DNA of 27,079 nucleotides, taken from contig CANQMJ010000014.1 of assembly GCA_947624945.1 (NCBI GenBank), positions 1-27,079 of the forward strand, written 5' to 3'. The notes beneath the pieces are model-generated. The model was not told the DNA's origin and ran no database searches. It was given only the letters and a program-made list of their open reading frames with translations. How positions within the stretch are numbered: position 1 is the stretch's first letter; each line of letters starts with the position of its first letter. Positions 15,829-22,694 of the stretch are shown here, piece after piece. A program made the translations under genes and the position numbers. Source of the stretch: an uncultured Clostridia bacterium. Its GTDB lineage: Bacteria; Bacillota; Clostridia; Oscillospirales; CAG-272.

Positions 15829-16433
15829 GCAGTACTTTGATAAAGCTGTGCGGCATGATGCGCGCGGACGATATCGCGGTCGCAAACGAGCTTTTGCCCG
15901 ACTACGTCGGCTTTGTGTTCGTGCGCGGCAGGCGCAGATACGTCGACGCGGACGCGGCGCAGGCGATGCACCGTATGCTTGACGGGCGCATCTCCGCCGT
16001 CGGCGTATTCATCGACGAGACGGCGGAGGCGGTCTCGGAGCTGTGCCGCCGCGGCATCATCGACGCGGTGCAGCTTCACGGGAGCGAGGACGAGGACTAT
16101 ATCGCGCGTCTGCGGACGCTCACGGATGCGCCGATCATAAAGGCGATACGCGTTAGGAACGACGTCGATATCGACATGGCGAACGCGTCGACGGCGGATA
16201 TGGTGTTGCTCGACGCGGGCACGGGCGGCGGGGTTACGTTCGACTGGTCGCACCTTGCGCGTGTGACGCGCCCCTATATCCTTGCGGGTGGGCTCGACTG
16301 CGGCAACGTCGCCGACGCGATAAAAACGCTTCACCCGTACGGCGTCGACGTCAGCTCGGGCATCGAGACTGACGGCGTCAAGGACGCGGACAAAATGCGG
16401 GATTTCGTAAGGATCGTGAGGGAAACGGAATGA
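15825..16433 (+). CDS. trpF: Phosphoribosylanthranilate isomerase
   Basis: Isomerises phosphoribosylanthranilate to CdRP by an Amadori rearrangement. It is a 202-residue single-domain barrel. The catalytic pair is visible: Cys in KLCGMMRADD near the N-terminus and Asp in LLDAGTGGGVTFDW. The closing LAGGLDCGNV and VDVSSGIET motifs bind the phosphate. The start overlaps the trpC stop by four bases (ATGA), and its own stop overlaps the following Nudix gene in the same way. In most trp operons trpB would follow here; instead three unrelated genes intervene. Confidence 0.96.
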   Translation: MSSTLIKLCGMMRADDIAVANELLPDYVGFVFVRGRRRYVDADAAQAMHRMLDGRISAVGVFIDETAEAVSELCRRGIIDAVQLHGSEDEDYIARLRTLTDAPIIKAIRVRNDVDIDMANASTADMVLLDAGTGGGVTFDWSHLARVTRPYILAGGLDCGNVADAIKTLHPYGVDVSSGIETDGVKDADKMRDFVRIVRETE

Positions 16434-16876
16434 GAGCGCCGTTTCAGATATTGGCGATCCCTTATAGGAAAACATCGAAGGCAGAGATGCAGTTTTGTGT
16501 TTTGCACCGCTCGGATGTTGATCAGTGGCAGTTTATTGCCGGCGGCGGTGAAGATGACGAAACGCCGACGGAAGCGGCAATCAGAGAAATCTTTGAAGAA
16601 GCAGGGATAAAAACAAACAATATTATAAAGCTGACGTCCATGGCGTATATCCCCGCGAATGTTATTTCGGAACAGCACCGGAAATATTGGGAAAAGAACA
16701 CATATGTTATTCCCGAATATCACTTCGCGTTTGAATGTGATCCTGACATAAGGTTATCAAATGAGCATATCGGTTACGAGTGGCTGAGCTATGAGGACGC
16801 TGTGGCGCGCCTGACTTGGGATTCAAATAAAACGGCTTTATACGAATTGCACTGTCGATTGCTTGAAGAAGTTTGA
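16430..16876 (+). CDS. Nudix hydrolase
   Basis: A 148-residue Nudix-fold pyrophosphohydrolase. The Nudix box is complete over residues 39-61: GGGEDDE, seven residues, then REIFEEAGI, matching Gx5Ex7REUxEExGU with the metal-binding glutamates present. The N-terminus (FQILAIPYRKTS...FCVLHRSD..QWQFIAGGGE) resembles the NudB/dihydroneopterin-triphosphatase or general NTP-cleanup subgroup, but the substrate is not readable. Its ATG overlaps the trpF stop by four bases, so it is translated from the trp mRNA. Codon use is visibly more A/T-ending than in trpC/trpF, which suggests that it arrived by transfer. No link to tryptophan synthesis is known to me. Confidence 0.88.
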   Translation: MRAPFQILAIPYRKTSKAEMQFCVLHRSDVDQWQFIAGGGEDDETPTEAAIREIFEEAGIKTNNIIKLTSMAYIPANVISEQHRKYWEKNTYVIPEYHFAFECDPDIRLSNEHIGYEWLSYEDAVARLTWDSNKTALYELHCRLLEEV

Positions 16877-16901
16877 GCCGATAAAGAAAGATTATTTTCT
16901 C

Positions 16902-16913
16902 CGTATCAAAATC
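16902..16913 (+). repeat. Left copy of a 12-bp direct repeat flanking the GNAT gene pair
   Basis: CGTATCAAAATC here recurs exactly at 17967-17978. Both copies are intergenic, one after the Nudix gene and one before trpB, and enclose the two acetyltransferase genes. Confidence 0.55.
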
Positions 16914-16969
16914 GGCAGTAATTTTACATCAGCCTTAATTGTAAATTGGATTTTGAAGGAAAGAAAACC

Positions 16970-17404
16970 ATGGTAATCAAGCGAGCCGCAAATTCGGAGA
17001 TTGTAGATTTGGCAGAGTTGGCTGCTGAAATGTGGGATAGTTCGATTTCGGAATTGACAGCTTCATTCGCTGATTTGATGAGCAGTGAAAATGCCGCTTG
17101 CTTTATCGCATATCAGGGTGATTTGCCCGTTGGATTTGCGCAGTGTCAGCTTCGGAATGACTATGTAGAGGGCACAGAGACAAGTCCCGTTGGTTATTTG
17201 GAAGGTATATTTGTCAAAGAGGGTTTCCGTAGGTTGGGAATTGCATCCAGACTTTTGACTGAATGTCAGGAGTGGGCAAAAACAAAAGGCTGTACAGAAT
17301 TCGCAAGCGATTGTGAAATAAGTAATGATGACAGCTTGAAATTTCACTTAAAGATGGGTTTTGCGGAAGCGAATCGAATTATCTGTTTCAGCAAAAAGCT
17401 GTGA
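16970..17404 (+). CDS. GNAT acetyltransferase resembling aminoglycoside 6'-N-acetyltransferases
   Basis: A 144-residue single-domain GNAT protein that would transfer acetyl from acetyl-CoA. The stretch QLRNDYVEGTETSPVGYLEG followed by IFVKEGFRRLGIASRL (the acetyl-CoA loop) and SDCEISNDDSLKFHLKMGF matches my memory of the AAC(6')-I group of aminoglycoside acetyltransferases. The true substrate is unproven, and many relatives are not resistance genes. I start it at ATG 16970, which has GAAGGA nine bases upstream; an in-frame TTG at 16946 has no such site. The gene is AT-richer than the trp genes around it. It lies between trpF and trpB in the same direction and is probably read from the trp transcript. 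Confidence 0.85.
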   Translation: MVIKRAANSEIVDLAELAAEMWDSSISELTASFADLMSSENAACFIAYQGDLPVGFAQCQLRNDYVEGTETSPVGYLEGIFVKEGFRRLGIASRLLTECQEWAKTKGCTEFASDCEISNDDSLKFHLKMGFAEANRIICFSKKL

Positions 17405-17464
17405 GATAAAAACGACGGTTTTACGCTTGGTGAAGAAATCGGCGAGACAAGGAGAAAATAAAAA

Positions 17465-17935
17465 ATGCGATTTGATTGGACAGATTATTATTCATCATAC
17501 ACGGAAACGGTGGATTCTTGGCTCGATGAGGATGCGAAGCGATTTACAGGGTGCGACGAAGGCTTTGATGAGTATTATCAATACTGGAAAAATGATCCTC
17601 AAACAAAGCTCGGAGAAAATTTTTGGGTGAAAATCATTTCAGCGGATGCTTTTCCTGTTGGAGTTATTGCAGTCGCATCATGGAATGAAATTTTCACTAT
17701 ATCGGAGTTTATCATCAGCACTGAAAAACGGGGCAAAGGGATAGGCTCATCGGCTCTTAAAGAATTCCTTGACGAGTCAAAAGATATTATCGGATTGAAT
17801 ATCAAAGATGCAAACGCGGTAATCTTCTCAAATAATGTTGCATCGCAAAAAGCTTTCGAAAAAGCAGGATTTGTATTTCACCACGAACACCCGGATGGTG
17901 ACGCTTGGTATTACCGGTATCATAAAGCTGTCTGA
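17465..17935 (+). CDS. GNAT family N-acetyltransferase
   Basis: A 156-residue GNAT protein. The acetyl-CoA binding loop is visible as ISTEKRGKGIGSSALKEFL (about residues 86-104), followed by the typical NNVASQKAFEKAGFVFHHE end segment. The N-terminal half (FDWTDYYSSYTETVDSWLDE) is unlike the preceding acetyltransferase, so the two are not a recent duplication. Substrate unknown. AAGGAG at 17449-17454 sets the start at ATG 17465. Like its neighbour it is rich in A/T-ending codons and stands inside the trp operon, 60 bases after the AAC(6')-like gene and 72 bases before trpB. Confidence 0.85.
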   Translation: MRFDWTDYYSSYTETVDSWLDEDAKRFTGCDEGFDEYYQYWKNDPQTKLGENFWVKIISADAFPVGVIAVASWNEIFTISEFIISTEKRGKGIGSSALKEFLDESKDIIGLNIKDANAVIFSNNVASQKAFEKAGFVFHHEHPDGDAWYYRYHKAV

Positions 17936-17966
17936 TCCCTACAATGCAGAATACAGTTATGCGATT

Positions 17967-17978
17967 CGTATCAAAATC
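17967..17978 (+). repeat. Right copy of the 12-bp direct repeat flanking the GNAT gene pair
   Basis: CGTATCAAAATC, identical to 16902-16913, located 29 bases before the trpB start. Confidence 0.55.
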
Positions 17979-18007
17979 ACTACCGATATAGAAAGGTAAC
18001 TAAACAT

Positions 18008-19198
18008 ATGACAAACGAAAGAGGACGCTTCGGCGTCCACGGCGGTCAGTATATCCCCGAGACGCTGATGAACGCGGTGATAGAGCTCGAGGCGGCGTAC
18101 GACCACTACAAAAACGACCCAGACTTCAACCGCGAGCTCGAGACGCTTTTCAATGAGTACGCGGGCAGACCGTCGCGGCTCTACTACGCCGAGAAAATGA
18201 CGCGCGACCTCGGCGGCGCAAAGATATATCTTAAGCGCGAGGACCTCAACCACACGGGCGCGCACAAGATCAACAACGTGCTCGGTCAGGCGCTCTTGGC
18301 AAAGAAAATGGGCAAAACGCGCCTCATCGCCGAAACCGGCGCAGGACAGCACGGCGTCGCGACGGCGACGGCGGCGGCGCTTTTCGGCATGGAGTGCGTC
18401 GTTTTTATGGGCGAGGAGGACACGAAGCGTCAGGCGCTCAACGTCTACCGCATGAAGCTGCTCGGCTCCGATGTCGTGCCTGTCAATACGGGCACGGCGA
18501 CGCTCAAGGACGCGGTGTCCGAGGCAATGCGCGAGTGGACGTCGCGCATTTCCGACACGCACTATTGCCTCGGCTCCGTCATGGGACCGCATCCGTTCCC
18601 GACGATAGTGCGCGACTTCCAGTCTGTCATATCGCGCGAGGCGAGGGCACAGATACTCGAAAAAGAGGGAAGACTGCCCGACGCCGTCCTTGCGTGCGTC
18701 GGTGGCGGCTCTAACGCGATCGGCAGCTTCTATCACTTCATAAACGATCCGTCCGTGCGTCTCATCGGCTGCGAGGCGGCGGGACGCGGCATCGACACGT
18801 TCGAGACGGCGGCGACGATAAGCACGGGACGTCTCGGCATATTCCACGGCATGAAGTCGTACTTCTGCCAGGATAAATACGGTCAGATCGCGCCGGTTTA
18901 TTCTATCTCTGCCGGACTCGACTATCCGGGCGTCGGCCCCGAGCACGCGCATCTGCACGACATCGGACGCGCCGAATACGTGCCCGTCACGGACGACGAA
19001 GCCGTCGACGCGTTCGAATATCTCGCGCGCACCGAGGGCATCATACCGGCGATCGAATCGGCGCACGCCGTCGCGCACGCGATGAAGATAGCGCCCGCGA
19101 TGGGGAAGGATCAGATCGTCATCATCACGATATCGGGCAGAGGCGACAAGGACTGTGCGGCGATCGCGCGTTACCGCGGGGAGGATATCAATGAGTAA
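18008..19198 (+). CDS. trpB: Tryptophan synthase beta chain
   Basis: Condenses indole with serine to give tryptophan, using PLP. The 396-residue length is normal. Lys87 in NHTGAHKINN is the PLP-binding lysine and Glu109 in LIAETGAGQHG the catalytic acid, both at the same residue numbers as in the Salmonella enzyme. The phosphate loop CVGGGSNAIG and the GCEAAGRG segment are present, which makes this the ordinary TrpB1 type. GC-rich, G/C-ending codon use resumes here after the foreign-looking block. A weak AAAGG lies about 12 bases before the ATG. The end overlaps trpA by eight bases, in line with formation of the alpha-beta complex. Confidence 0.97.
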   Translation: MTNERGRFGVHGGQYIPETLMNAVIELEAAYDHYKNDPDFNRELETLFNEYAGRPSRLYYAEKMTRDLGGAKIYLKREDLNHTGAHKINNVLGQALLAKKMGKTRLIAETGAGQHGVATATAAALFGMECVVFMGEEDTKRQALNVYRMKLLGSDVVPVNTGTATLKDAVSEAMREWTSRISDTHYCLGSVMGPHPFPTIVRDFQSVISREARAQILEKEGRLPDAVLACVGGGSNAIGSFYHFINDPSVRLIGCEAAGRGIDTFETAATISTGRLGIFHGMKSYFCQDKYGQIAPVYSISAGLDYPGVGPEHAHLHDIGRAEYVPVTDDEAVDAFEYLARTEGIIPAIESAHAVAHAMKIAPAMGKDQIVIITISGRGDKDCAAIARYRGEDINE

Positions 19199-19961
19199 CA
19201 TAAAAAAAGCGTTTGAAAACGGAAAGGCGTTCATCGCGTTTATAACGTGCGGCGACCCCGACCTCGAAACGACCGCGAAGTCGGTGAGAGCTGCCGTCGC
19301 GGGCGGCGCGGACTTGATAGAGCTCGGAATACCGTTCTCCGACCCGACGGCGGAGGGTCCCGTTATACAGGGCGCTAACATCAGGGCGCTCTCGGGCGGC
19401 GTGACGACGGACAAGATATTCGACCTCGTGCGCGAGCTTAGAAGCGACGTGACGATACCGCTCGTGTTCATGACGTACGCGAACGTCGTCTACTCATACG
19501 GCGCCGACAGCTTCATCTCGATGTGCCGCGACATCGGCATCGACGGGCTGATCTTGCCCGACGTGCCTTACGAGGAAAAGGACGAGTTTCTGCCGATATG
19601 CAGAAAGTACGGCGTCGACCTCGTGTCGCTCATAGCGCCCACGTCGGAGGGACGCATCGCGATGATAGCGAAGGAGGCGGAGGGGTTCCTCTACATCGTG
19701 TCGAGCCTCGGCGTGACGGGCGTGCGCGGCGAGATAACGACTGACCTCGGCTCAATCGTCAGCGTCGTGAGGGAAAACGCCGATATCCCGTGCGCGATAG
19801 GCTTCGGCATATCGACGCCCGAGCAGGCGAAGAAGATGTCGGGATATGCGGACGGCGTTATCGTCGGCTCGGCGATAATAAAGATACTCGAAAAATACGG
19901 CAGAGAAGCGCCACCGCACGTCGGGGAATACGTCCGCTCGATGAAGGACGCGATAAGATAA
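19191..19961 (+). CDS. trpA: Tryptophan synthase alpha chain
   Basis: Splits indole-3-glycerol phosphate into indole and glyceraldehyde-3-phosphate and passes indole to TrpB through the tunnel. The 256-residue barrel has the catalytic Glu44 in LIELGIPFSDP (Glu49 of Salmonella). The second catalytic position reads DPTAEGPVIQ, with Glu55 where Salmonella has Asp60. Later motifs PDVPYEEKDEF, SSLGVTGVRG and IGFGISTPEQ are normal. I chose ATG 19191 (MSNIKKAFENG), since the 12 codons before it overlap trpB and are not conserved in character. It is the last gene of the pathway in this operon. Confidence 0.96.
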   Translation: MSNIKKAFENGKAFIAFITCGDPDLETTAKSVRAAVAGGADLIELGIPFSDPTAEGPVIQGANIRALSGGVTTDKIFDLVRELRSDVTIPLVFMTYANVVYSYGADSFISMCRDIGIDGLILPDVPYEEKDEFLPICRKYGVDLVSLIAPTSEGRIAMIAKEAEGFLYIVSSLGVTGVRGEITTDLGSIVSVVRENADIPCAIGFGISTPEQAKKMSGYADGVIVGSAIIKILEKYGREAPPHVGEYVRSMKDAIR

Positions 19962-20011
19962 ACACGGTCTTTCGCGATTTGCTAAGCGGCGGATAGGTGC
20001 ATACGGCAGTT

Positions 20012-20677
20012 ATGAACATAGAGGACAATATACTGAAATATTACCTGCGAAACGTGTATTTTATCACCGGCACTGCATACGCGGGCAAGTCGACGACGGT
20101 GAAAATGCTCGCCGAGCGCTACGGCATGGTGCTGTGCGGTGAAAATTATATCATGCGCGTCACAGAAAATGTCGCCGACCCGGATATACAGCCTAATCTG
20201 TGCTATTTCAAGCGTATGAAAAGCTGGGAGGAATTCGTCAGGCGAACGCCGGAGGAATACGAGCGCTGGATATATGATAACGGCAGGGAATCGGCGGGAT
20301 TTGAGATAGCGGAGCTGATATCGCTGTCGCAGAATGACAAAGTCATAGTCGACACGAATATACCCGTTTCTATACTGAAACGGATATCTGATTACGATCA
20401 CGTCGCTGTAATGCTATGCGAGCAGAGCATGAGCGTCGACCGCTTCTTTGACAGGAGCGACCCCGAAAAGCTGTTTATCTTACATGTGATCGAAAGCTGC
20501 GCCGACTCAGATGAGGTGATGAAGAATTACAGAGCGGGACTTGCGCGCATCAACAGTAAGGAGCATTATGACGAAATGCTCAAAAGCGGCTTTTTCACTG
20601 TTATAAGGGAGAACAGCGACGTCGACACGAGAGACGAGGTGTGCGACAGGATCGCGAAGCATTTCGGGCTCTGCTGA
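20012..20677 (+). CDS. P-loop kinase-like protein, function unknown
   Basis: A 221-residue protein with an N-terminal Walker A motif FITGTAYAGKSTTVKML (about residues 18-34). The sequence after it, with short helices and a 'KVIVDTNIPVSILKRI' strand holding an Asp at the Walker B position, suggests a small-molecule or nucleoside kinase fold (shikimate/adenylate-kinase-like P-loop group). I cannot name the substrate. The start is uncertain: ATG 20012 is used here, but a GTG at 19997 is possible. It follows trpA by about 50 bases in the same direction and precedes a strong terminator, so it may be co-transcribed with the trp operon. Nothing visible ties it to tryptophan. Confidence 0.7.
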   Translation: MNIEDNILKYYLRNVYFITGTAYAGKSTTVKMLAERYGMVLCGENYIMRVTENVADPDIQPNLCYFKRMKSWEEFVRRTPEEYERWIYDNGRESAGFEIAELISLSQNDKVIVDTNIPVSILKRISDYDHVAVMLCEQSMSVDRFFDRSDPEKLFILHVIESCADSDEVMKNYRAGLARINSKEHYDEMLKSGFFTVIRENSDVDTRDEVCDRIAKHFGLC

Positions 20678-20705
20678 CGGCTGTGAAAATACACCAACAC
20701 AGAAA

Positions 20706-20745
20706 GACCCCGCACGGTCATGTAAAAGACCGTGCGGGGTCATTT
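20706..20745. terminator. Strong terminator at the end of the trp/P-loop transcript
   Basis: GACCCCGCACGGTC and its exact complement (14-bp arms, 20706-20719 and 20728-20741) close an eight-base loop and are followed by ATTTT. It lies between convergent genes and may serve both. The bases from 20746 to 20837 hold no gene. Confidence 0.85.
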
Positions 20746-20837
20746 TGATGTGGTTTGTTACCGTGCACAACGTGCTTATTTTTTGAAAGCACAGACTATT
20801 TTTCAAAACGATTTCGTGACGCTCGCCGAGTTTGATT

Positions 20838-21545
20838 TTATATATCAAACATAAATACGTTTGGCACGGCGTCGGGGCCGAAGGTCCTCACTGCCATGCG
20901 GTACATCGCCTTTGCGTGTATCCTGTCGTGCCATATAAAGCGTCTCAACACTTTGCGCAGCGACCACTCCTCGCCGTAGCTGCCGGGAAAAACTGTGTTC
21001 TTCAGAAAATCTGTCTGTATTTCGAGCGCCGCAAATCCGCGCTCCCTGCATTCGACGATCGTGCCGTCGTTATCAGCTGATACGCTTATCTCGTCGAAAT
21101 AATAATCGTTGACGTTTTTTGTATGCTCGTACATTTCCTCCGCCGTGCGGGGGATCTGCCCGTAGAATGTTTTTCTTGCCGGAATACAGCTTTTGTTTTT
21201 ATCGGGTACCGCCTGGTACATCGTCAAAATATCGTGCGCCGATTTTAATGCGAGCGCTTTCAGTTCCGCATACTCGGACATGCTCAATCCTTCGCGTTCG
21301 GTGTCAAAAATGACGTCGCTGTCGGCGTCGGAAACGGTCAGTGCGGACTGTTTTTCCTGAACGATCTCAAGCTCAAATTTGTCCGGCGCAGCGCCGCCGC
21401 GCCATAATATGTATGACTTTATCTCCGCCGGCATTTTCCGAAGCGCCGCGTCCTTGGACTCTCCCCTTGTAAACGCGCCGACGAAGTTTTCGGCGTATAT
21501 GATGCTGTCGCCGCCGTTATGCTCCCATACGCAGTTAATTTTCAT
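20838..21545 (-). CDS. HicB-like N-terminal plus DinB-like C-terminal protein
   Basis: A 235-residue cytoplasmic protein of unknown role. Residues about 1-55 (CVWEHNGGDSIIYAENFVGAF, then LRKMPAEIKSYILW) have the look of the short HicB/UPF0150 antitoxin-like fold. From about 90 on it looks like a DinB/YfiT-type four-helix bundle, with a possible metal triad of one His in EEMYEHTKNV and two in RFIWHDRIHAKAMYRM (HxxxH). DinB-fold proteins act on thiols or remain uncharacterised. No HicA partner is visible next to it. AGGAGG, inside the end of the preceding gene, sits well before the ATG. It is the last gene of a four-gene operon and starts three bases after the nuclease stop. Confidence 0.65.
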   Translation of the reverse strand: MKINCVWEHNGGDSIIYAENFVGAFTRGESKDAALRKMPAEIKSYILWRGGAAPDKFELEIVQEKQSALTVSDADSDVIFDTEREGLSMSEYAELKALALKSAHDILTMYQAVPDKNKSCIPARKTFYGQIPRTAEEMYEHTKNVNDYYFDEISVSADNDGTIVECRERGFAALEIQTDFLKNTVFPGSYGEEWSLRKVLRRFIWHDRIHAKAMYRMAVRTFGPDAVPNVFMFDI

Positions 21546-21548
21546 TTT

Positions 21549-22283
21549 CTATTCCTCCTCGCTGTCGCCGGTGGCGTAGTCGATAGTGACGCCGGGCTGT
21601 ACGTTGTAGCAATAGACGCAGAACTCGACGCCGTCGCCGCCGTCCTCGACCGAGTACGCCTCCATCAAGACGCCGCGCGCGACAAGCTCTGTGCCGTCAA
21701 AAATCGGCGTGACGCGGTACATGACGTGATTGTTTGTCTCCTTTACGTAGTCGGCGACCATGTTCTCGAACGGCAGCATCCCGTCGACGTTCATGTAACG
21801 CGTGCCGGTGATGAGATTTTGCTCGTTGGCGTTCTCGCCCGTAAGCTGATAGCCGAGCAGGTGACATCGGTTGTAGAGAGATTCTCCGTCGACGAAATCG
21901 TATCTGACCGACTGCCACCCCGACGGCTTTACGGCACTGATATTGCCGCGCTCCCCGGTCGGCATTAAGTCGCGTCCGACGCAGGCGACGGCGGCGCCGC
22001 ACCGACCGAGGATGTCGAGGGGCGAGTAATATTCAAATGACTCATCCGTTATCTCGCCGTCGGTGAAGAACGGCACGTTATCGTTTACGGCGACGTACGG
22101 CTCGCCCGAATACGGCGGTATATCGTCCTGCGAAAATGACGATGACGTGTCGGCGACAGTGCCCGTGTCCGGCGTGTCGCTGGTGAAATACATGTATACG
22201 GCGGCGGCAACGACGATTATGGCGAAGAATGTCGACAGCGCGCGTCTGATATCGGAGGAGGTCGGGTTTTCCTTCATTCTCAT
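21549..22283 (-). CDS. Membrane-anchored DNA/RNA non-specific endonuclease (NucA/EndA-like)
   Basis: A 244-residue protein with a single N-terminal membrane helix (about 18-36, FFAIIVVAAAVYMYF), an acidic Ser/Asp linker and an outward-facing nuclease domain. The catalytic block reads YNRCHLLGYQLTGENANEQN followed by LITGTRYMN. The His in NRCH is the expected general base and the Asn residues bind the metal, as in the ββα-metal NUC1 family. Streptococcal EndA of this family degrades DNA during transformation and in neutrophil traps; the role here is unknown. The start overlaps the upstream gene by four bases (ATGA), and the gene is co-transcribed with cyclophilin and the uncharacterised protein. 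Confidence 0.88.
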   Translation of the reverse strand: MRMKENPTSSDIRRALSTFFAIIVVAAAVYMYFTSDTPDTGTVADTSSSFSQDDIPPYSGEPYVAVNDNVPFFTDGEITDESFEYYSPLDILGRCGAAVACVGRDLMPTGERGNISAVKPSGWQSVRYDFVDGESLYNRCHLLGYQLTGENANEQNLITGTRYMNVDGMLPFENMVADYVKETNNHVMYRVTPIFDGTELVARGVLMEAYSVEDGGDGVEFCVYCYNVQPGVTIDYATGDSEEE

Positions 22284-22690
22284 CGCACGTAGACCTCGAG
22301 CGTTATTTTTTCATGCGACGTCCCCGAAAACTCGCACGTTGACGACAGTGTCATGAGCTTTTGCGGGTCGAGGGGAAGCGAGACGTCGGCGGGGTAGCGC
22401 CGTCCCCAACGGAAAAGATAGAGCGTCTCGATGTCATCTGTGTATCCCGATATGTCGATGTCTTCTGCGAAAAATATACCGTCGTCCGCCGTCGGCACGC
22501 TGTCGCCGTTGACAACGCGCACGCCGTCCGCACCGTTGAACAGCGGCGACGAATATTCGCTCACGTAAAGCGTGCCGCCGTACTCGCGCGCAAGCGCGAG
22601 CACGCGCTCTGTGACGGCGCTGTCGCGGCTCTGGCGGCGGTGATTGAACATCATGCCGCCCCGCTCGTCGACGCAAATTGCGACGTTCAC
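22280..22690 (-). CDS. Conserved uncharacterised protein, 136 residues
   Basis: Starts with GTG at 22690, four bases after the cyclophilin stop, and overlaps the nuclease start by four bases. The N-terminus (NVAICVDERGGMMFNHRRQS) resembles small Firmicutes proteins that I have seen beside nuclease genes, sometimes loosely labelled ribonuclease Z, but the metallo-beta-lactamase motif HxHxDH is absent. I therefore do not accept that name. The remainder is alpha/beta with no signal peptide or membrane segment (LYVSEYSSPLF, GIFFAEDIDIS, LYLFRWGRRYP). A link to the nuclease, for example control of its activity, is only suggested by the coupling of the genes. Confidence 0.7.
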   Translation of the reverse strand: MNVAICVDERGGMMFNHRRQSRDSAVTERVLALAREYGGTLYVSEYSSPLFNGADGVRVVNGDSVPTADDGIFFAEDIDISGYTDDIETLYLFRWGRRYPADVSLPLDPQKLMTLSSTCEFSGTSHEKITLEVYVR

Positions 22691-22694
22691 GTGC

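Noticed and set aside
13765..15885. A 706-codon open frame on the minus strand across trpG, trpD and trpC
   Set aside because: It lies opposite three certain genes, is extremely Arg/His-rich as expected from the complement of G/C-ending codons, has no recognisable motif and no supporting ribosome binding site.
16877..16916. GCCGAT/ATCGGC pair after the Nudix gene as a terminator
   Set aside because: The outer arms are six bases with a poorly paired interior and no T-tract, so I could not support termination there.
20830..20850. Short hairpin GTTTGAT/ATCAAAC at the end of the DinB-like gene as a terminator
   Set aside because: It overlaps the stop codon and has no T-tract on the minus strand.
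20838..21545. A HicAB toxin-antitoxin module
   Set aside because: Only a HicB-like segment is present; no HicA-type partner gene is on either side.
22280..22690. Naming the 136-residue protein ribonuclease Z
   Set aside because: It is too short and lacks the HxHxDH metal motif.
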